DNA of 53,883 bases from contig DASRJR010000250.1 of NCBI GenBank assembly GCA_035649395.1, forward strand, positions 1 to 53,883, read 5' to 3'. The notes under the pieces were generated by a model. The model searched no databases. It saw nothing but the letters and a program-made list of their open reading frames with translations, and had not been told where the DNA came from. The position numbers and the translations under genes were made by a program. The DNA comes from Gp6-AA40 sp035649395 (GTDB lineage: Bacteria; Acidobacteriota; Vicinamibacteria; Vicinamibacterales; UBA2999). Shown in pieces: positions 23,292 through 31,574 of the stretch (the first letter of the stretch is position 1; every line of letters starts with the position of its first letter).

Positions 23292-24328
23292 TGGCTACCA
23301 GTTCCCCTGCCAAAACGCAACCGATTCAATCGGCGCTGGCCGACTCCGATCTGTCGCTCGACTTCCTGCGGGTCACCGAGCGCGCCGCGATTGCCTGTGC
23401 CCTCACGATGGGCCAAGGCGACCGTCACAAGTCCGATCAGGTTGCGGTCGAAGCGATGCGCGCCGAAATGGACTCGGTGCCGATCGACGGCACCATCGTC
23501 ATCGGCGAAGGCGAACGCGACGAAGCACCGATGCTCTACATCGGCGAGAAAGTGGGACGGGGCGCGAAGGGAGAGACCGGCTTTCCGCAGGTGGATATCG
23601 CCGTCGATCCGCTCGAAGGCACGAACCTGTGCGCCACCGGCGCGCCGAATGCGCTCGCCGTGCTCTCGGCGTCCGAACAAGGCGGATTGCTGCACGCCCC
23701 GGACATCTACATGGAGAAGCTCGTGGTCGGCCCGAGCTCTCGTGACGTGGTCGATCTCGATGCGCCGGTGCGCTTCAACCTGCGCGCGATCGCGCAGGCG
23801 CTTGGACGACGCGTGCAGGACCTCGTGGTGATTGTGCTCGATCGCCCGCGTCACTCCAAGTTGATCGAAGAAATCCGCGAGACCGGTGCGCGCATCCGTC
23901 TGATCGGTGACGGCGATCTCTCCGCCGGCATCACGGCTGCCGTGCTGGGGAGCGGCGTTCACGCCGTCATGGGGATCGGCGGCGCACCCGAGGGTGTCAT
24001 CACCGGGGCGGCGATGCGATGTCTCGGCGGCGAGATCTTCGCGCGTCTCGTCGTCAGCACGCCCGAACACGAGAAGCGCTGCGAGGCGATGGGCATCAAG
24101 GACTTCAAGCGGATCTATCGCTCGAGGGATCTCGCGTCGGGTGAGAACATCGTCTTTGCGGCCACGGGCGTCACCGACGGCTCGTTGATGAAGGGCGTCC
24201 GCTTCTTCGGCGGCGGCGTGCGCACGACGTCGCTGGTGATGCAGACGCAACCCCACCGCATCCGCTTCATCGACAGCATCCATGTTCAGCCCGGCAAGGA
24301 CGGGTTCGTCGGAAACATACGCTTCTAG
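23291..24328 (+). CDS. glpX: Class II fructose-1,6-bisphosphatase
   Basis: 345 residues. Hydrolyses fructose 1,6-bisphosphate in gluconeogenesis. The family signature is complete: VEAMRAEMDSVPIDGTIVIGEGERDEAPML with metal-binding acids, AVDPLEGTNLCATGAPNA, and GIGGAPEGVITGAAMRCLGGE. It could support glycogen synthesis by GlgA. The ATG overlaps the upstream TGA by one base. The MFS gene starts 8 nt after its stop. Confidence 0.95.
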   Translation: MATSSPAKTQPIQSALADSDLSLDFLRVTERAAIACALTMGQGDRHKSDQVAVEAMRAEMDSVPIDGTIVIGEGERDEAPMLYIGEKVGRGAKGETGFPQVDIAVDPLEGTNLCATGAPNALAVLSASEQGGLLHAPDIYMEKLVVGPSSRDVVDLDAPVRFNLRAIAQALGRRVQDLVVIVLDRPRHSKLIEEIRETGARIRLIGDGDLSAGITAAVLGSGVHAVMGIGGAPEGVITGAAMRCLGGEIFARLVVSTPEHEKRCEAMGIKDFKRIYRSRDLASGENIVFAATGVTDGSLMKGVRFFGGGVRTTSLVMQTQPHRIRFIDSIHVQPGKDGFVGNIRF

Positions 24329-24336
24329 AGGCTCCG

Positions 24337-25548
24337 TTGGAGCTTTGGCGGCGTAATCAGATAGCGGTTACTGCGGCCTCGTTCGTGGGCTTCACCGGCT
24401 TCACGCTGGTGATGCCGTTTCTTGCGCGCTACATGCAGGAAATGGGGCTCACCGACACCGGCGAGGTCGCCCTATGGACCGGGATTACGCTCGGCGTCAC
24501 TCCCGCGATCAGTGCCTCAGTGGCGCCGTTGTGGGGACGGGTCGGGGATCGCTTCGGAAACAAGCTGCTCGTCCAGCGATCGCTATTCAGCTCAGTGATT
24601 GTCATGGTGCTGATGGCTCGGGCCTCTCAGCCATGGCAGTTGTTCGCCTTGCGCGCCCTGCAGGGGCTCGTGGCGGGGTACGGACCGCTGACGATGACGA
24701 TGGCCACGCAGCTGGCGCCACGCGATCAGGTGGCGCGGGTGATTGGTGCAGTGCAGACCGCGCAGCGAATCGGTCCGGCGATCGGTCCGGCGATGGGAGG
24801 CGTGCTCGCCGCGGCGGTCGGTCTGAGGAACACGTTCCTGCTGTCGGCCGTGATCTATGGGGCCGCCTTCGTGTTGCTGACGGCAATGTACACGGAGCCG
24901 CCTCGGGCGGCACGTCACGACGACACCACCGAACGCGTGAGCTTTGGCAACGTGCTCGCATTCGAGAACTTCCTGCTGCTGATGCTGGTGATCTTCCTGC
25001 TCCAGCTCGTCGATCGCAGCTTCGGTCCGGTGCTGCTGTTGCACCTGACGCAGATCGGTTATGGCGGGGAAGGGGCGGCGCTGCTGGCAGGCGTGTTGTT
25101 CTCGACCCTGGCCGTGTCGGCAGTGATCGGTCACCAGCTCGCGTCCTGGCTCCTGGCGCGCGGGACCGCCCGCGCCGTCATCGACGCCGCGGTCCTCGTG
25201 GCTGCCGCGTCGCTGACCGTCTTCGCCCTCGCCGGTGCCGTCTGGCTGCTCCTCCTGTCGATCGCCGTGTTTGGCGTGGCGATCGGAAGTGCGATGACGA
25301 CGTCGTTCACTGCGGCGCACTCGGTGATTCCCCGGCACGCGCATGGTGTCAGTTTCGGGTTTCTGACCGGTGCGTCACTCTTCGGCTCGGCGATCAGCCC
25401 GATGCTCAGCGGATTGATCGCAGCGCGGAGTATCCGCGTCGTTTTTCTGTCTGGTGCGGCCGTGCTGGCGATCCTCGTGCTGCTCGTGCGCCGCGTGATG
25501 GTCGAGCGCGACCTGGCGATCGAATCGGCACCGGTGGATGATGAGTAG
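24337..25548 (+). CDS. Major facilitator superfamily transporter
   Basis: 403 residues with about 12 transmembrane helices. The loop 2-3 motif is GRVGDRFGNK, and the fifth helix carries GPAIGPAMGGVLAA, the drug:proton antiporter motif C (GxxxGPxxGG). The protein therefore resembles multidrug exporters of the 12-helix DHA1 group. The TTG at 24337 is preceded by GAGG 6 nt upstream, overlapping the glpX stop region. Substrate unknown. It closes the plus-strand group, and a hairpin follows its stop. Confidence 0.88.
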   Translation: MELWRRNQIAVTAASFVGFTGFTLVMPFLARYMQEMGLTDTGEVALWTGITLGVTPAISASVAPLWGRVGDRFGNKLLVQRSLFSSVIVMVLMARASQPWQLFALRALQGLVAGYGPLTMTMATQLAPRDQVARVIGAVQTAQRIGPAIGPAMGGVLAAAVGLRNTFLLSAVIYGAAFVLLTAMYTEPPRAARHDDTTERVSFGNVLAFENFLLLMLVIFLLQLVDRSFGPVLLLHLTQIGYGGEGAALLAGVLFSTLAVSAVIGHQLASWLLARGTARAVIDAAVLVAAASLTVFALAGAVWLLLLSIAVFGVAIGSAMTTSFTAAHSVIPRHAHGVSFGFLTGASLFGSAISPMLSGLIAARSIRVVFLSGAAVLAILVLLVRRVMVERDLAIESAPVDDE

Positions 25549-25575
25549 CGAGTTCCGGAGAACTTTGGAACTCGC
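25548..25575. terminator. Hairpin between convergent genes (bidirectional terminator candidate)
   Basis: GCGAGTTCC (25548-25556) and GGAACTCGC (25567-25575) form a 9-bp stem with a 10-nt loop. It overlaps the stop of the MFS gene and of the small basic gene. On the plus strand a T-containing run (TATTGTTCTT) follows. The stem uses the same GGAACTC word as repeat island D. Confidence 0.6.
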
Positions 25576-25715
25576 TATTGTTCTTCCTGCTTCTTGTGCT
25601 TCCGCCTCCGCCACAACCGCTTGGTTCTGTCTTCGTGAATGCCGCCGGTCTGTCGTGGAAGCGGCACACGCGGTCGCGCCGGACGCTTCGAGGGTTTACC
25701 CGATCGCTGCTTCAT
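25575..25715 (-). CDS. Small very basic protein, unrecognised
   Basis: 46 residues, about 40 percent Lys, Arg and His, with motifs MKQRSGKPSKRPARPRVPLP, RQTGGIHEDRTKRL and a final WRRRKHKKQEEQ. It is too short for most gene finders. Support comes from context: the ATG at 25715 has its own TACAAT box on the minus strand 11 nt upstream, interlocked with the hflX -10 on the other strand, and its stop coincides with a hairpin. The composition suggests RNA or ribosome binding. HflX is a ribosome-associated GTPase, so a shared theme is possible but speculative. The frame could still be fortuitous. Confidence 0.45.
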   Translation of the reverse strand: MKQRSGKPSKRPARPRVPLPRQTGGIHEDRTKRLWRRRKHKKQEEQ

Positions 25716-25726
25716 CAGCCGTGAAA

Positions 25727-25736
25727 ATTGTACGAT
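25727..25736. promoter_or_regulatory. Interlocked divergent -10 boxes (hflX and small basic gene)
   Basis: TACGAT on the plus strand (25731-25736) ends 6 nt before the hflX GTG at 25743. TACAAT on the minus strand (25732-25727) ends 11 nt before the small-gene ATG at 25715. The two share 2 bp, so RNA polymerase could open only one at a time. Confidence 0.5.
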
Positions 25737-25742
25737 AGAGCC

Positions 25743-27026
25743 GTGCGCCCCGAACGAGCTGCGCTCGTTGGTCTCGTCGCCAACTCGTCGCGTCGTGTGC
25801 ACGCCGAGCAATCGCTCGACGAGCTCGCCGGCCTCGCCGACGCGGCCGGCGCGTGGGTCGCGATCCGGTTGCTGCAGGAGCGACCCAAACCTGATGCCGC
25901 TACGTTCATCGGCCCCGGCAAGGTGACGAGCCTGGCCGCGATGTGCGCCGAGGCTGACGTCGACGTGGTGATCGTCGACAACGAGCTGACGCCCGGGCAA
26001 CTGCGACAACTCGAAGAGCGGCTCGAACGCAAGGTCATCGATCGAACGCAGCTGATCCTCGACATCTTCGCGCGTCGCGCACGCACGCGCGAAGGCAAGT
26101 GGCAGGTGGAGCTGGCACAACTGAAGTACCTGCTGCCGCGGCTGGTCGGGTCGGGCGCAGCCCTCTCCCGGCTGGGCGGCGGCATCGGTACCCGGGGTCC
26201 CGGTGAAACCAAGCTGGAAACGGATCGGCGACGCATCCGCGTGCGCATCCAAGCGGTCCAGCGCGAGATTGATCTCGTGCGGCAGCGTCGAGCCCAATTG
26301 CGTGAACGCCGGCACAAACAGTCGGTCCCCACTGTCGCGCTGGTGGGCTACACCAACGCCGGCAAGACCACCCTGTTCAACCGGCTGACGAACGAGCAGG
26401 CGGTCGCGTCCAACGCGCTCTTCGTCACGCTCGATCCGCTGTTGCGTCGTGCTCGGCTGCCCGACGCGCGCGAGCTGCTCGTCTCGGACACGGTCGGGTT
26501 CATCGATCGCCTGCCGCACGCGCTCGTCGCGGCGTTCCGAGCGACGCTCGAGGAGGTGGCCGAAGCCGATCTGGTTCTTCACGTGATCGACACGGCGAGC
26601 GAGGACCGCGAGCGTCGCATCGCGGCGGTGCGCCGCGTCCTCGAGGACGTCGGAGCTGACGGCGTTCCTCGTTTGGACGTGTACAACAAGGTCGACGCGA
26701 TCGGCGACGACGAACAGCGGCGCCTGCGCGACGCCGACCCGGCCGCCGTGCTGATTTCGGCGCAGACTGGCCAGGGCGTCGACGACCTGTTGCAGATCGT
26801 GGCCGCACGACTGGCGCTCGACACGCGCCGCATGACGATCACGTTCGACAACAACACGGAGTTCGATCGTCAGCAGATCGCGCGGATGTACCGCATCGCG
26901 CGCATCGTCAGCCACGTCGCGACCAATGGGAAAGTGGTGATCGAAGCCGACGTGCCGCGCCGTTTCATCGAGCGTCTGACCACACCCGTCAGCGATTCGG
27001 AGGCGCATGTCGACCGGACCTCGTGA
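25743..27026 (+). CDS. hflX: Ribosome-associated GTPase HflX
   Basis: 427 residues. N-terminal HflX domain with the family loop FIGPGKVTSL and a coiled-coil with the Gly-rich segment SRLGGGIGTRGPGETKLE, then the G domain with P-loop GYTNAGKTTL, DTVGFI (G3) and NKVDA (G4). HflX splits or rescues stalled 70S ribosomes under stress. I chose the GTG at 25743; an upstream TTG at 25728 would lie inside the promoter box. The transcript is probably leaderless. A heptad repeat island starts about 20 nt after its stop. Confidence 0.94.
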   Translation: MRPERAALVGLVANSSRRVHAEQSLDELAGLADAAGAWVAIRLLQERPKPDAATFIGPGKVTSLAAMCAEADVDVVIVDNELTPGQLRQLEERLERKVIDRTQLILDIFARRARTREGKWQVELAQLKYLLPRLVGSGAALSRLGGGIGTRGPGETKLETDRRRIRVRIQAVQREIDLVRQRRAQLRERRHKQSVPTVALVGYTNAGKTTLFNRLTNEQAVASNALFVTLDPLLRRARLPDARELLVSDTVGFIDRLPHALVAAFRATLEEVAEADLVLHVIDTASEDRERRIAAVRRVLEDVGADGVPRLDVYNKVDAIGDDEQRRLRDADPAAVLISAQTGQGVDDLLQIVAARLALDTRRMTITFDNNTEFDRQQIARMYRIARIVSHVATNGKVVIEADVPRRFIERLTTPVSDSEAHVDRTS

Positions 27027-27045
27027 CCGGCGCTGGTCCGTCGAC

Positions 27046-27226
27046 GGTCCTTGGGCCTTGGTTCTTGGTTCGTGGTCCGTGCTTGGTCCATGGTCCGTCC
27101 TAAGTCCTTGGTCCTTAGTGCGTCCAGTTCAATCGGTGCGGCTGTCTAGCGGAGTCGTTCAACCGGACACGTGGACCACGGGACCACGGACCAAGGACGG
27201 ACCAGGCACCAGGGCCCAAGGACCAA
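27046..27226. repeat. Heptad repeat island B, two inverted arrays
   Basis: Left array 27046-27123: about nine 7-nt units of the type GGTCCTT, GGGCCTT, GGTTCTT, GGTTCGT, GGTCCGT, with two 4-nt insertions that shift the register. Right array 27165-27226: GGACCAC, GGACCAA, GGACCAG, GGCCCAA and similar, the complement of the left type, also with a 4-nt insertion. A 41-nt spacer separates them, so the arms can form a long imperfect hairpin. The right array is inside the open frame of the lipoprotein gene. Confidence 0.85.
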
Positions 27227-28596
27227 GGACTGCGCTGAGGACCGCGGTCTGCGTTTCCACCGTGCTGCTCGCCGCAGCGTGTGCAGCGCGAAACGCCCCG
27301 ATCCCACCGGCGCCGGTGGCGATCGCCCACGGCGAGTTCGTCTATCCCACTGTTCCGCCGGCGCTGAAGGGCACGCCGGGCGCCGATCTCATCGAGGTCG
27401 GGTGGCGGTACCTGCAGGGCGACAACGTGCCGGCTGCCGATCGGACATTTGCGTTCGCCCTGCGTCGCAACGCCAAGCTGTATCCGGCGCGTGCCGGCCT
27501 CGGATATGTGGCGCTCGCGCGTAAGGATGTGAATCGGGCGCTGTCGACGTTCGACGAGACGTTGACGATGGCGCCGGGTTATGCGCCGGCGCTGGTAGGC
27601 CGCGGCGAAGCGCTGCTCGCCCTGGGCCGTCAAGACCAGGCGCTCGAGTCGTTCGAAGGTGCCCTGACGGCGGATGCGACGCTGAGCGATGTGCGACGGC
27701 GCGTCCAGGTGCTGCGATTCCGCAGCCTGCAAGAGGTCATCGACGCGGCGCGCGAGGCGGCGCGCAGCGGACGCGAGGCCGACGCGCGCGCGGCGTACGC
27801 GCGCGCGCTCGCCGCCTCGCCGGATAGTTCATTCCTGCATCGCGAGGTCGGGTTGCTCGATCGGAAGACAGGTCACCCCGATCAGGCGCTCGAGGAGTTC
27901 AAGCGCGCGACGGCGCTCGACCCGAGCGACACCACCTCGCTCGTCCAAATCGGCGAGCTGCTCGACGAGCGCGGTGATTACGCCGGCGCCGAAGCCGCCT
28001 ATCGCCAGGCGGCGGACCTCGAGCCGAGCGCGGAGCTCTCGGCCCGCGTCGCTGTCGCCGCCAAGAACGCACGCGAAGCGAAGCTGCCGGCCGAGTTCCG
28101 CGCCGCGCTGACCGCGCCGCAGTTGACGCGAGGCGACTTGGCGGCGATCATCGGGGTCCGGCTGGCGGATCTCGTCGGCGAGGCGCGCGAGCGGCAGGTC
28201 GTCGTCACTGATACGCGCGGGCACTGGGCCGCCGATTGGATCGGGCCGGTGGCGAGGGCGGGCATCATGGATCCCTTCGCGAACCATACGTTCCAGCCGC
28301 GCACACGCGTGCGACGCGGCGATCTGGCCACGGCCGTGAGCCGACTGCTCGCGCTCGTGGCAGCACGAGATAGTGAGGTGCGCGCGCGCCTCGATCAGCG
28401 TCCCGCCATCGCCGACCTGACGCCGGGACACACCCAGTACCGCGCCGTTGCCGCGGCCGTCGCCTCAGGCGTCATGCCGCTGATGGCGGGCGACCGGTTT
28501 CAGGTGGGACAACCGGTGAGCGGCGCCGAAGCGGTCGAGGCGATCGATCGGGTACGCGCGCTGGCATCGGGGACGCGGCAGCTTCCAGTGTTCTAA
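27136..28596 (+). CDS. TPR lipoprotein with C-terminal S-layer-homology-like domain
   Basis: About 486 residues from the GTG at 27136. A lipoprotein signal LRTAVCVSTVLLAAAC lies 34-49 residues in, with lipobox LAAAC, so the mature protein starts at that cysteine. Tetratricopeptide repeats follow (about 75-310; for example ALVGRGEALLALGRQDQALESFEGAL), then an SLH-like module with GHWAADWI, ARAGIMDPF and FQPRTRVRRGDLATAVSRLL, and a second partial one. The start is uncertain: the canonical position is occupied by repeat island B. The only start codon giving a normal signal peptide is a CTG at 27235. Likely an outer-membrane or periplasmic scaffold. Confidence 0.75.
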   Translation: MRLSSGVVQPDTWTTGPRTKDGPGTRAQGPRTALRTAVCVSTVLLAAACAARNAPIPPAPVAIAHGEFVYPTVPPALKGTPGADLIEVGWRYLQGDNVPAADRTFAFALRRNAKLYPARAGLGYVALARKDVNRALSTFDETLTMAPGYAPALVGRGEALLALGRQDQALESFEGALTADATLSDVRRRVQVLRFRSLQEVIDAAREAARSGREADARAAYARALAASPDSSFLHREVGLLDRKTGHPDQALEEFKRATALDPSDTTSLVQIGELLDERGDYAGAEAAYRQAADLEPSAELSARVAVAAKNAREAKLPAEFRAALTAPQLTRGDLAAIIGVRLADLVGEARERQVVVTDTRGHWAADWIGPVARAGIMDPFANHTFQPRTRVRRGDLATAVSRLLALVAARDSEVRARLDQRPAIADLTPGHTQYRAVAAAVASGVMPLMAGDRFQVGQPVSGAEAVEAIDRVRALASGTRQLPVF

Positions 28597-28607
28597 GTTG
28601 TTCACGC

Positions 28608-29171
28608 TTGCGGAATCTCACTGTTGCCAACCAGATCACGCTGCTGCGGATCATCCTGATCCCGGCCTTCGTGCTGCTCGTCGTCTACGGCTATCTCGGC
28701 GCCGCCCTGATCACGTTCGTCGTCGCCGGCCTCACTGACGCGCTCGACGGCCTGATCGCCCGGCTCGCGTCGCAGCGGACCAGCCTCGGCGCCTGGCTCG
28801 ATCCGATGGCCGACAAGCTCCTGCTCGTCACCACCTTCATCGTGCTGACGCTGCCCGATCTGCCCCTGACCAATCATCTGCCGCTGTGGCTCACCGTCGT
28901 GGTGATCAGCCGCGACGTCGTGATCATCGGGGTGGTGGCGATCGTCAATCTGGCGGTGGGCCCGCGGACGTTCCGGCCGTCGATGCTCGGGAAAGCGACG
29001 ACGGCCGCGTTCATCCTGACCAGCGTCGCGGTGATGTTCTTCAACTACCGCCGCGAGATGTCGCCGGTCGTGGAACTCGGGATCTGGCTGTCGCTCGGAC
29101 TGACGCTCGTGTCGAGCGCTGATTACTTCTTCCGGCTGCGGCGTTTGATCAATGAATCGGAGTGGAAGTAA
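28608..29171 (+). CDS. pgsA: CDP-diacylglycerol--glycerol-3-phosphate 3-phosphatidyltransferase
   Basis: 187 residues, integral membrane enzyme making phosphatidylglycerol phosphate. It carries the CDP-alcohol phosphotransferase motif: D-A-L-D-G-L-I-A-R, then eight residues and G-A-W-L-D-P-M-A-D, with all four catalytic aspartates. About five hydrophobic helices are visible. The TTG at 28608 gives RNLTVANQITLLRIIL, the usual start. It begins 11 nt after the lipoprotein gene and is convergent with the SDR gene 7 nt away. Confidence 0.93.
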   Translation: MRNLTVANQITLLRIILIPAFVLLVVYGYLGAALITFVVAGLTDALDGLIARLASQRTSLGAWLDPMADKLLLVTTFIVLTLPDLPLTNHLPLWLTVVVISRDVVIIGVVAIVNLAVGPRTFRPSMLGKATTAAFILTSVAVMFFNYRREMSPVVELGIWLSLGLTLVSSADYFFRLRRLINESEWK

Positions 29172-29178
29172 GCCTCGA

Positions 29179-30132
29179 TTAGCCACCCTGGGCGAGTTTC
29201 GCACGGAAATACTCGACCGTTTTCAGCAATCCCTCCTCGAGCGGCACCTTCGGTTCCCATTTGAGTATTGTCCGGGCCCGCGTGATATCGGGCCGCCGCT
29301 GCTTCGGATCGTCGACCGGCAGCGGCTGATGCACCAGCCGGCTCGAGGAGCCGAGCAGCCGGATGATCGTCGTCGCGATCTCCTCGATCGTCATCTCGTG
29401 AGGATTGCCGATGTTGACCGGCTCGTTGGTGGACGAGGCCAGCAGCCGCAGCAGACCGTCGACGAGGTCGCTGACGTAGCAGAAGCTGCGGGTCTGGGAG
29501 CCGTCGCCGAAGATGGTCACGTCCTCGTTGCGGAGCGCCTGCGAGATGAAGGCGGGGACGGCGCGGCCGTCACGCAGCCGCATGCGCGGCCCGTAGGTGT
29601 TGAAGATGCGGACGATCTTGGTGTTGACCTTGTGCGTCCGATGGTAGGCCAGCGTGATCGCCTCGGCGAAGCGCTTGGCCTCGTCGTACACGCCGCGAGG
29701 GCCGATCGGGTTGACGTTGCCCCAGTACGTCTCGCGCTGCGGATGCTCGAGCGGGTCGCCGTAGATCTCCGAGGTCGAGGCGAGCAGGAACCGCGCCTGC
29801 TTGGCCTTGGCGAGTCCAAGCGCGTTGTGTGTGCCGAGCGATCCGACCTTCAGCGTTTGAATCGGCAGCTCGAGGTAGTCGATCGGACTGGCCGGGCTCG
29901 CGAAGTGGAGCACGGCGTCGACCGGGCCGTCGACGTCGATGAACTGCGTGACGTCGTGGCGGACGAACTGGAAGTCGCGGTCGCGCAGCTGTGCGACGTT
30001 GTTCATGTCGCCGGTGATGAGATTGTCGATCGCGACCACGGAGTGGCCGCGATCCAACAACGTCTCACACAGGTGCGAACCAATGAAACCGGCCGCACCA
30101 GTAACGACAACGCGTTGTCTGGGTTCGGACAT
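29179..30132 (-). CDS. NAD-dependent SDR epimerase/decarboxylase, UDP-glucuronate decarboxylase type
   Basis: 317 residues of the extended SDR family. NAD loop GAAGFIGSH at the N terminus, catalytic SxnYxxxK with S in LASTSEIYG and the YDEAK pair. The segments GDPLEHPQRETYWGNVNPIGPRGVYDEAKRFAE and RPDITRAR match UDP-xylose synthases (UXS), which convert UDP-glucuronate to UDP-xylose. Ugd in the window would supply the substrate. The ATG overlaps the stop of the sugar transferase by one base (TGATG), so it is the last gene of that operon. A dehydratase or epimerase of the same fold cannot be excluded. Confidence 0.88.
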   Translation of the reverse strand: MSEPRQRVVVTGAAGFIGSHLCETLLDRGHSVVAIDNLITGDMNNVAQLRDRDFQFVRHDVTQFIDVDGPVDAVLHFASPASPIDYLELPIQTLKVGSLGTHNALGLAKAKQARFLLASTSEIYGDPLEHPQRETYWGNVNPIGPRGVYDEAKRFAEAITLAYHRTHKVNTKIVRIFNTYGPRMRLRDGRAVPAFISQALRNEDVTIFGDGSQTRSFCYVSDLVDGLLRLLASSTNEPVNIGNPHEMTIEEIATTIIRLLGSSSRLVHQPLPVDDPKQRRPDITRARTILKWEPKVPLEEGLLKTVEYFRAKLAQGG

Positions 30133-31574
30133 CAATATGCGACGCCACGCTGGAACAGGCCGCGCACCAGCGTCAGCCACATGATTTTGAGGTCGAGCGT
30201 AATCGACCAGTTCTCGATGTAATACAAGTCGTACTCAATGCGTTTTTCGAGTGAGGTGTTGCCGCGCCAGCCGTTGACCTGGGCCCAGCCAGTGATGCCC
30301 GCTTTGACCTTGTGGCGCAGCATGTACTGCGGAATGCGATGCTTGAACTGCTCGACAAAGAACGGGCGCTCGGGGCGCGGGCCGACGATCGACATGTCAC
30401 CGCGCAACACGTTCCAGAACTGCGGGAGCTCGTCGAGATCGAGCCGCCGCAGCCAGCGGCCGATACGTGTGGCGCGCGGGTCGTCCTCGCGCGCCCACAC
30501 CGGTCCGGTCGCGTCCTCGGCGTACTGATCCATCGACCGGAACTTGTAGACGGTGAATGCCATGCCGTCGAGGCCCATGCGTTCCTGCGTGTAGAACACC
30601 GGACCCGGAGACGTCCACTTGACGAGCGCTGAGATGATCGCGAATGGGACCGCGAGGAGCACCATCGCCGCGAGCGACAGGACGATATCGAGGCCGCGCT
30701 TCATCCAGGCGTTGAGGCCCTGCAACGGCACTTCGTTCAGGTTGATGATCGGGAGCCCGTCCAGATCTTCGAGTCGTGCCCGGAGAGCGATGAACTGCAG
30801 CAAGTCGGGCACCACTTTGACGTCGATGAACTCCCGGCTGGTGATCTCCATCAGATCGAGCAGCTTGGCGTGCTCTTCGAGCGGCAGCGTGACATAGAGG
30901 TGATCGACCCGCTCGCGCTTGGCGATCTCGGCGACCTCCGACAGCGTGCCCAGCAGCGGGAGTCCGCGGTAGCCGATATGGTCGCCGCCCGCTCGATCGT
31001 CGAGGAAGCCCACCACCTGGAAGCCGAGCTCGCGATGCTGCAGCATCCGGTCGGCGACCATCCGTCCCAGATCGCCGGCGCCGGCGATCAGGATGCGCTT
31101 CAGCCCGATGCCGGCACGCCACCGACGCTCGAGCAGCTCGCGCACCGTTTCACGTGAGACGTAGGTGAACAGCACGTTCAGCACCAGGAACAGCGCCCAA
31201 ACGAGCTGCGACACCTGATAGGCGCCTTGCGTGCGAGCCTGCTCGCCGGCGTAGTAGGCGCCGATGTACAGCGTGGACACGACGCCGAAGACGACGGCCA
31301 GGATGCTGCCTATCAGCACGGCGAAGAAGTCGTCGACGCGCGATCGACCGCGCCGCAGCCGGTAGACACCCTGAATCCAGAACGCGAACGGCGTCAACAC
31401 CGCGACGAACGGCAGGAGGTTCAAATACTGTTCGAGCGGAGGGTAGCCGCGGTAGACGGGAATGAGACCGCTCTCGAATCGGATCCCGTAAGCGAGTATG
31501 AACGCCCACGTCGCCAGCAACGCGTCGGTGACGACGTAGAGGCAGACGAGCAGGCGGTTGTAACGCCTCACCAC
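30132..31574 (-). CDS. Undecaprenyl-phosphate sugar phosphotransferase (WbaP/WcaJ type)
   Basis: 480 residues. The N-terminal half has four to five transmembrane helices, followed by a CoA-binding-like domain (LKRILIAGAGDLG) and the bacterial sugar-transferase domain (about 290-480). That domain has KRGLDIVLSLAAMVLLAVP, FYTQERMG, the key KFRSM, and the C-terminal LDELPQFWNVLRGDMSIVGPRPERP. It transfers glucose-1-phosphate or galactose-1-phosphate to undecaprenyl phosphate to begin exopolysaccharide or O-antigen synthesis. The start overlaps the upstream glycosyltransferase by 7 nt. Confidence 0.93.
   Translation of the reverse strand: MVRRYNRLLVCLYVVTDALLATWAFILAYGIRFESGLIPVYRGYPPLEQYLNLLPFVAVLTPFAFWIQGVYRLRRGRSRVDDFFAVLIGSILAVVFGVVSTLYIGAYYAGEQARTQGAYQVSQLVWALFLVLNVLFTYVSRETVRELLERRWRAGIGLKRILIAGAGDLGRMVADRMLQHRELGFQVVGFLDDRAGGDHIGYRGLPLLGTLSEVAEIAKRERVDHLYVTLPLEEHAKLLDLMEITSREFIDVKVVPDLLQFIALRARLEDLDGLPIINLNEVPLQGLNAWMKRGLDIVLSLAAMVLLAVPFAIISALVKWTSPGPVFYTQERMGLDGMAFTVYKFRSMDQYAEDATGPVWAREDDPRATRIGRWLRRLDLDELPQFWNVLRGDMSIVGPRPERPFFVEQFKHRIPQYMLRHKVKAGITGWAQVNGWRGNTSLEKRIEYDLYYIENWSITLDLKIMWLTLVRGLFQRGVAY

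Noticed and set aside
25743..27008. Long minus-strand frame across hflX
   Set aside because: Antisense to a clear GTPase gene. Only its last 46 codons, outside hflX, were kept as a possible small gene.
29179..30132. dTDP-glucose 4,6-dehydratase (RmlB) identity for the SDR
   Set aside because: It lacks the RmlB active-site DE pair pattern, and the PASPxDY and NPIGPRGVYDEAKR segments fit UDP-xylose synthases better.
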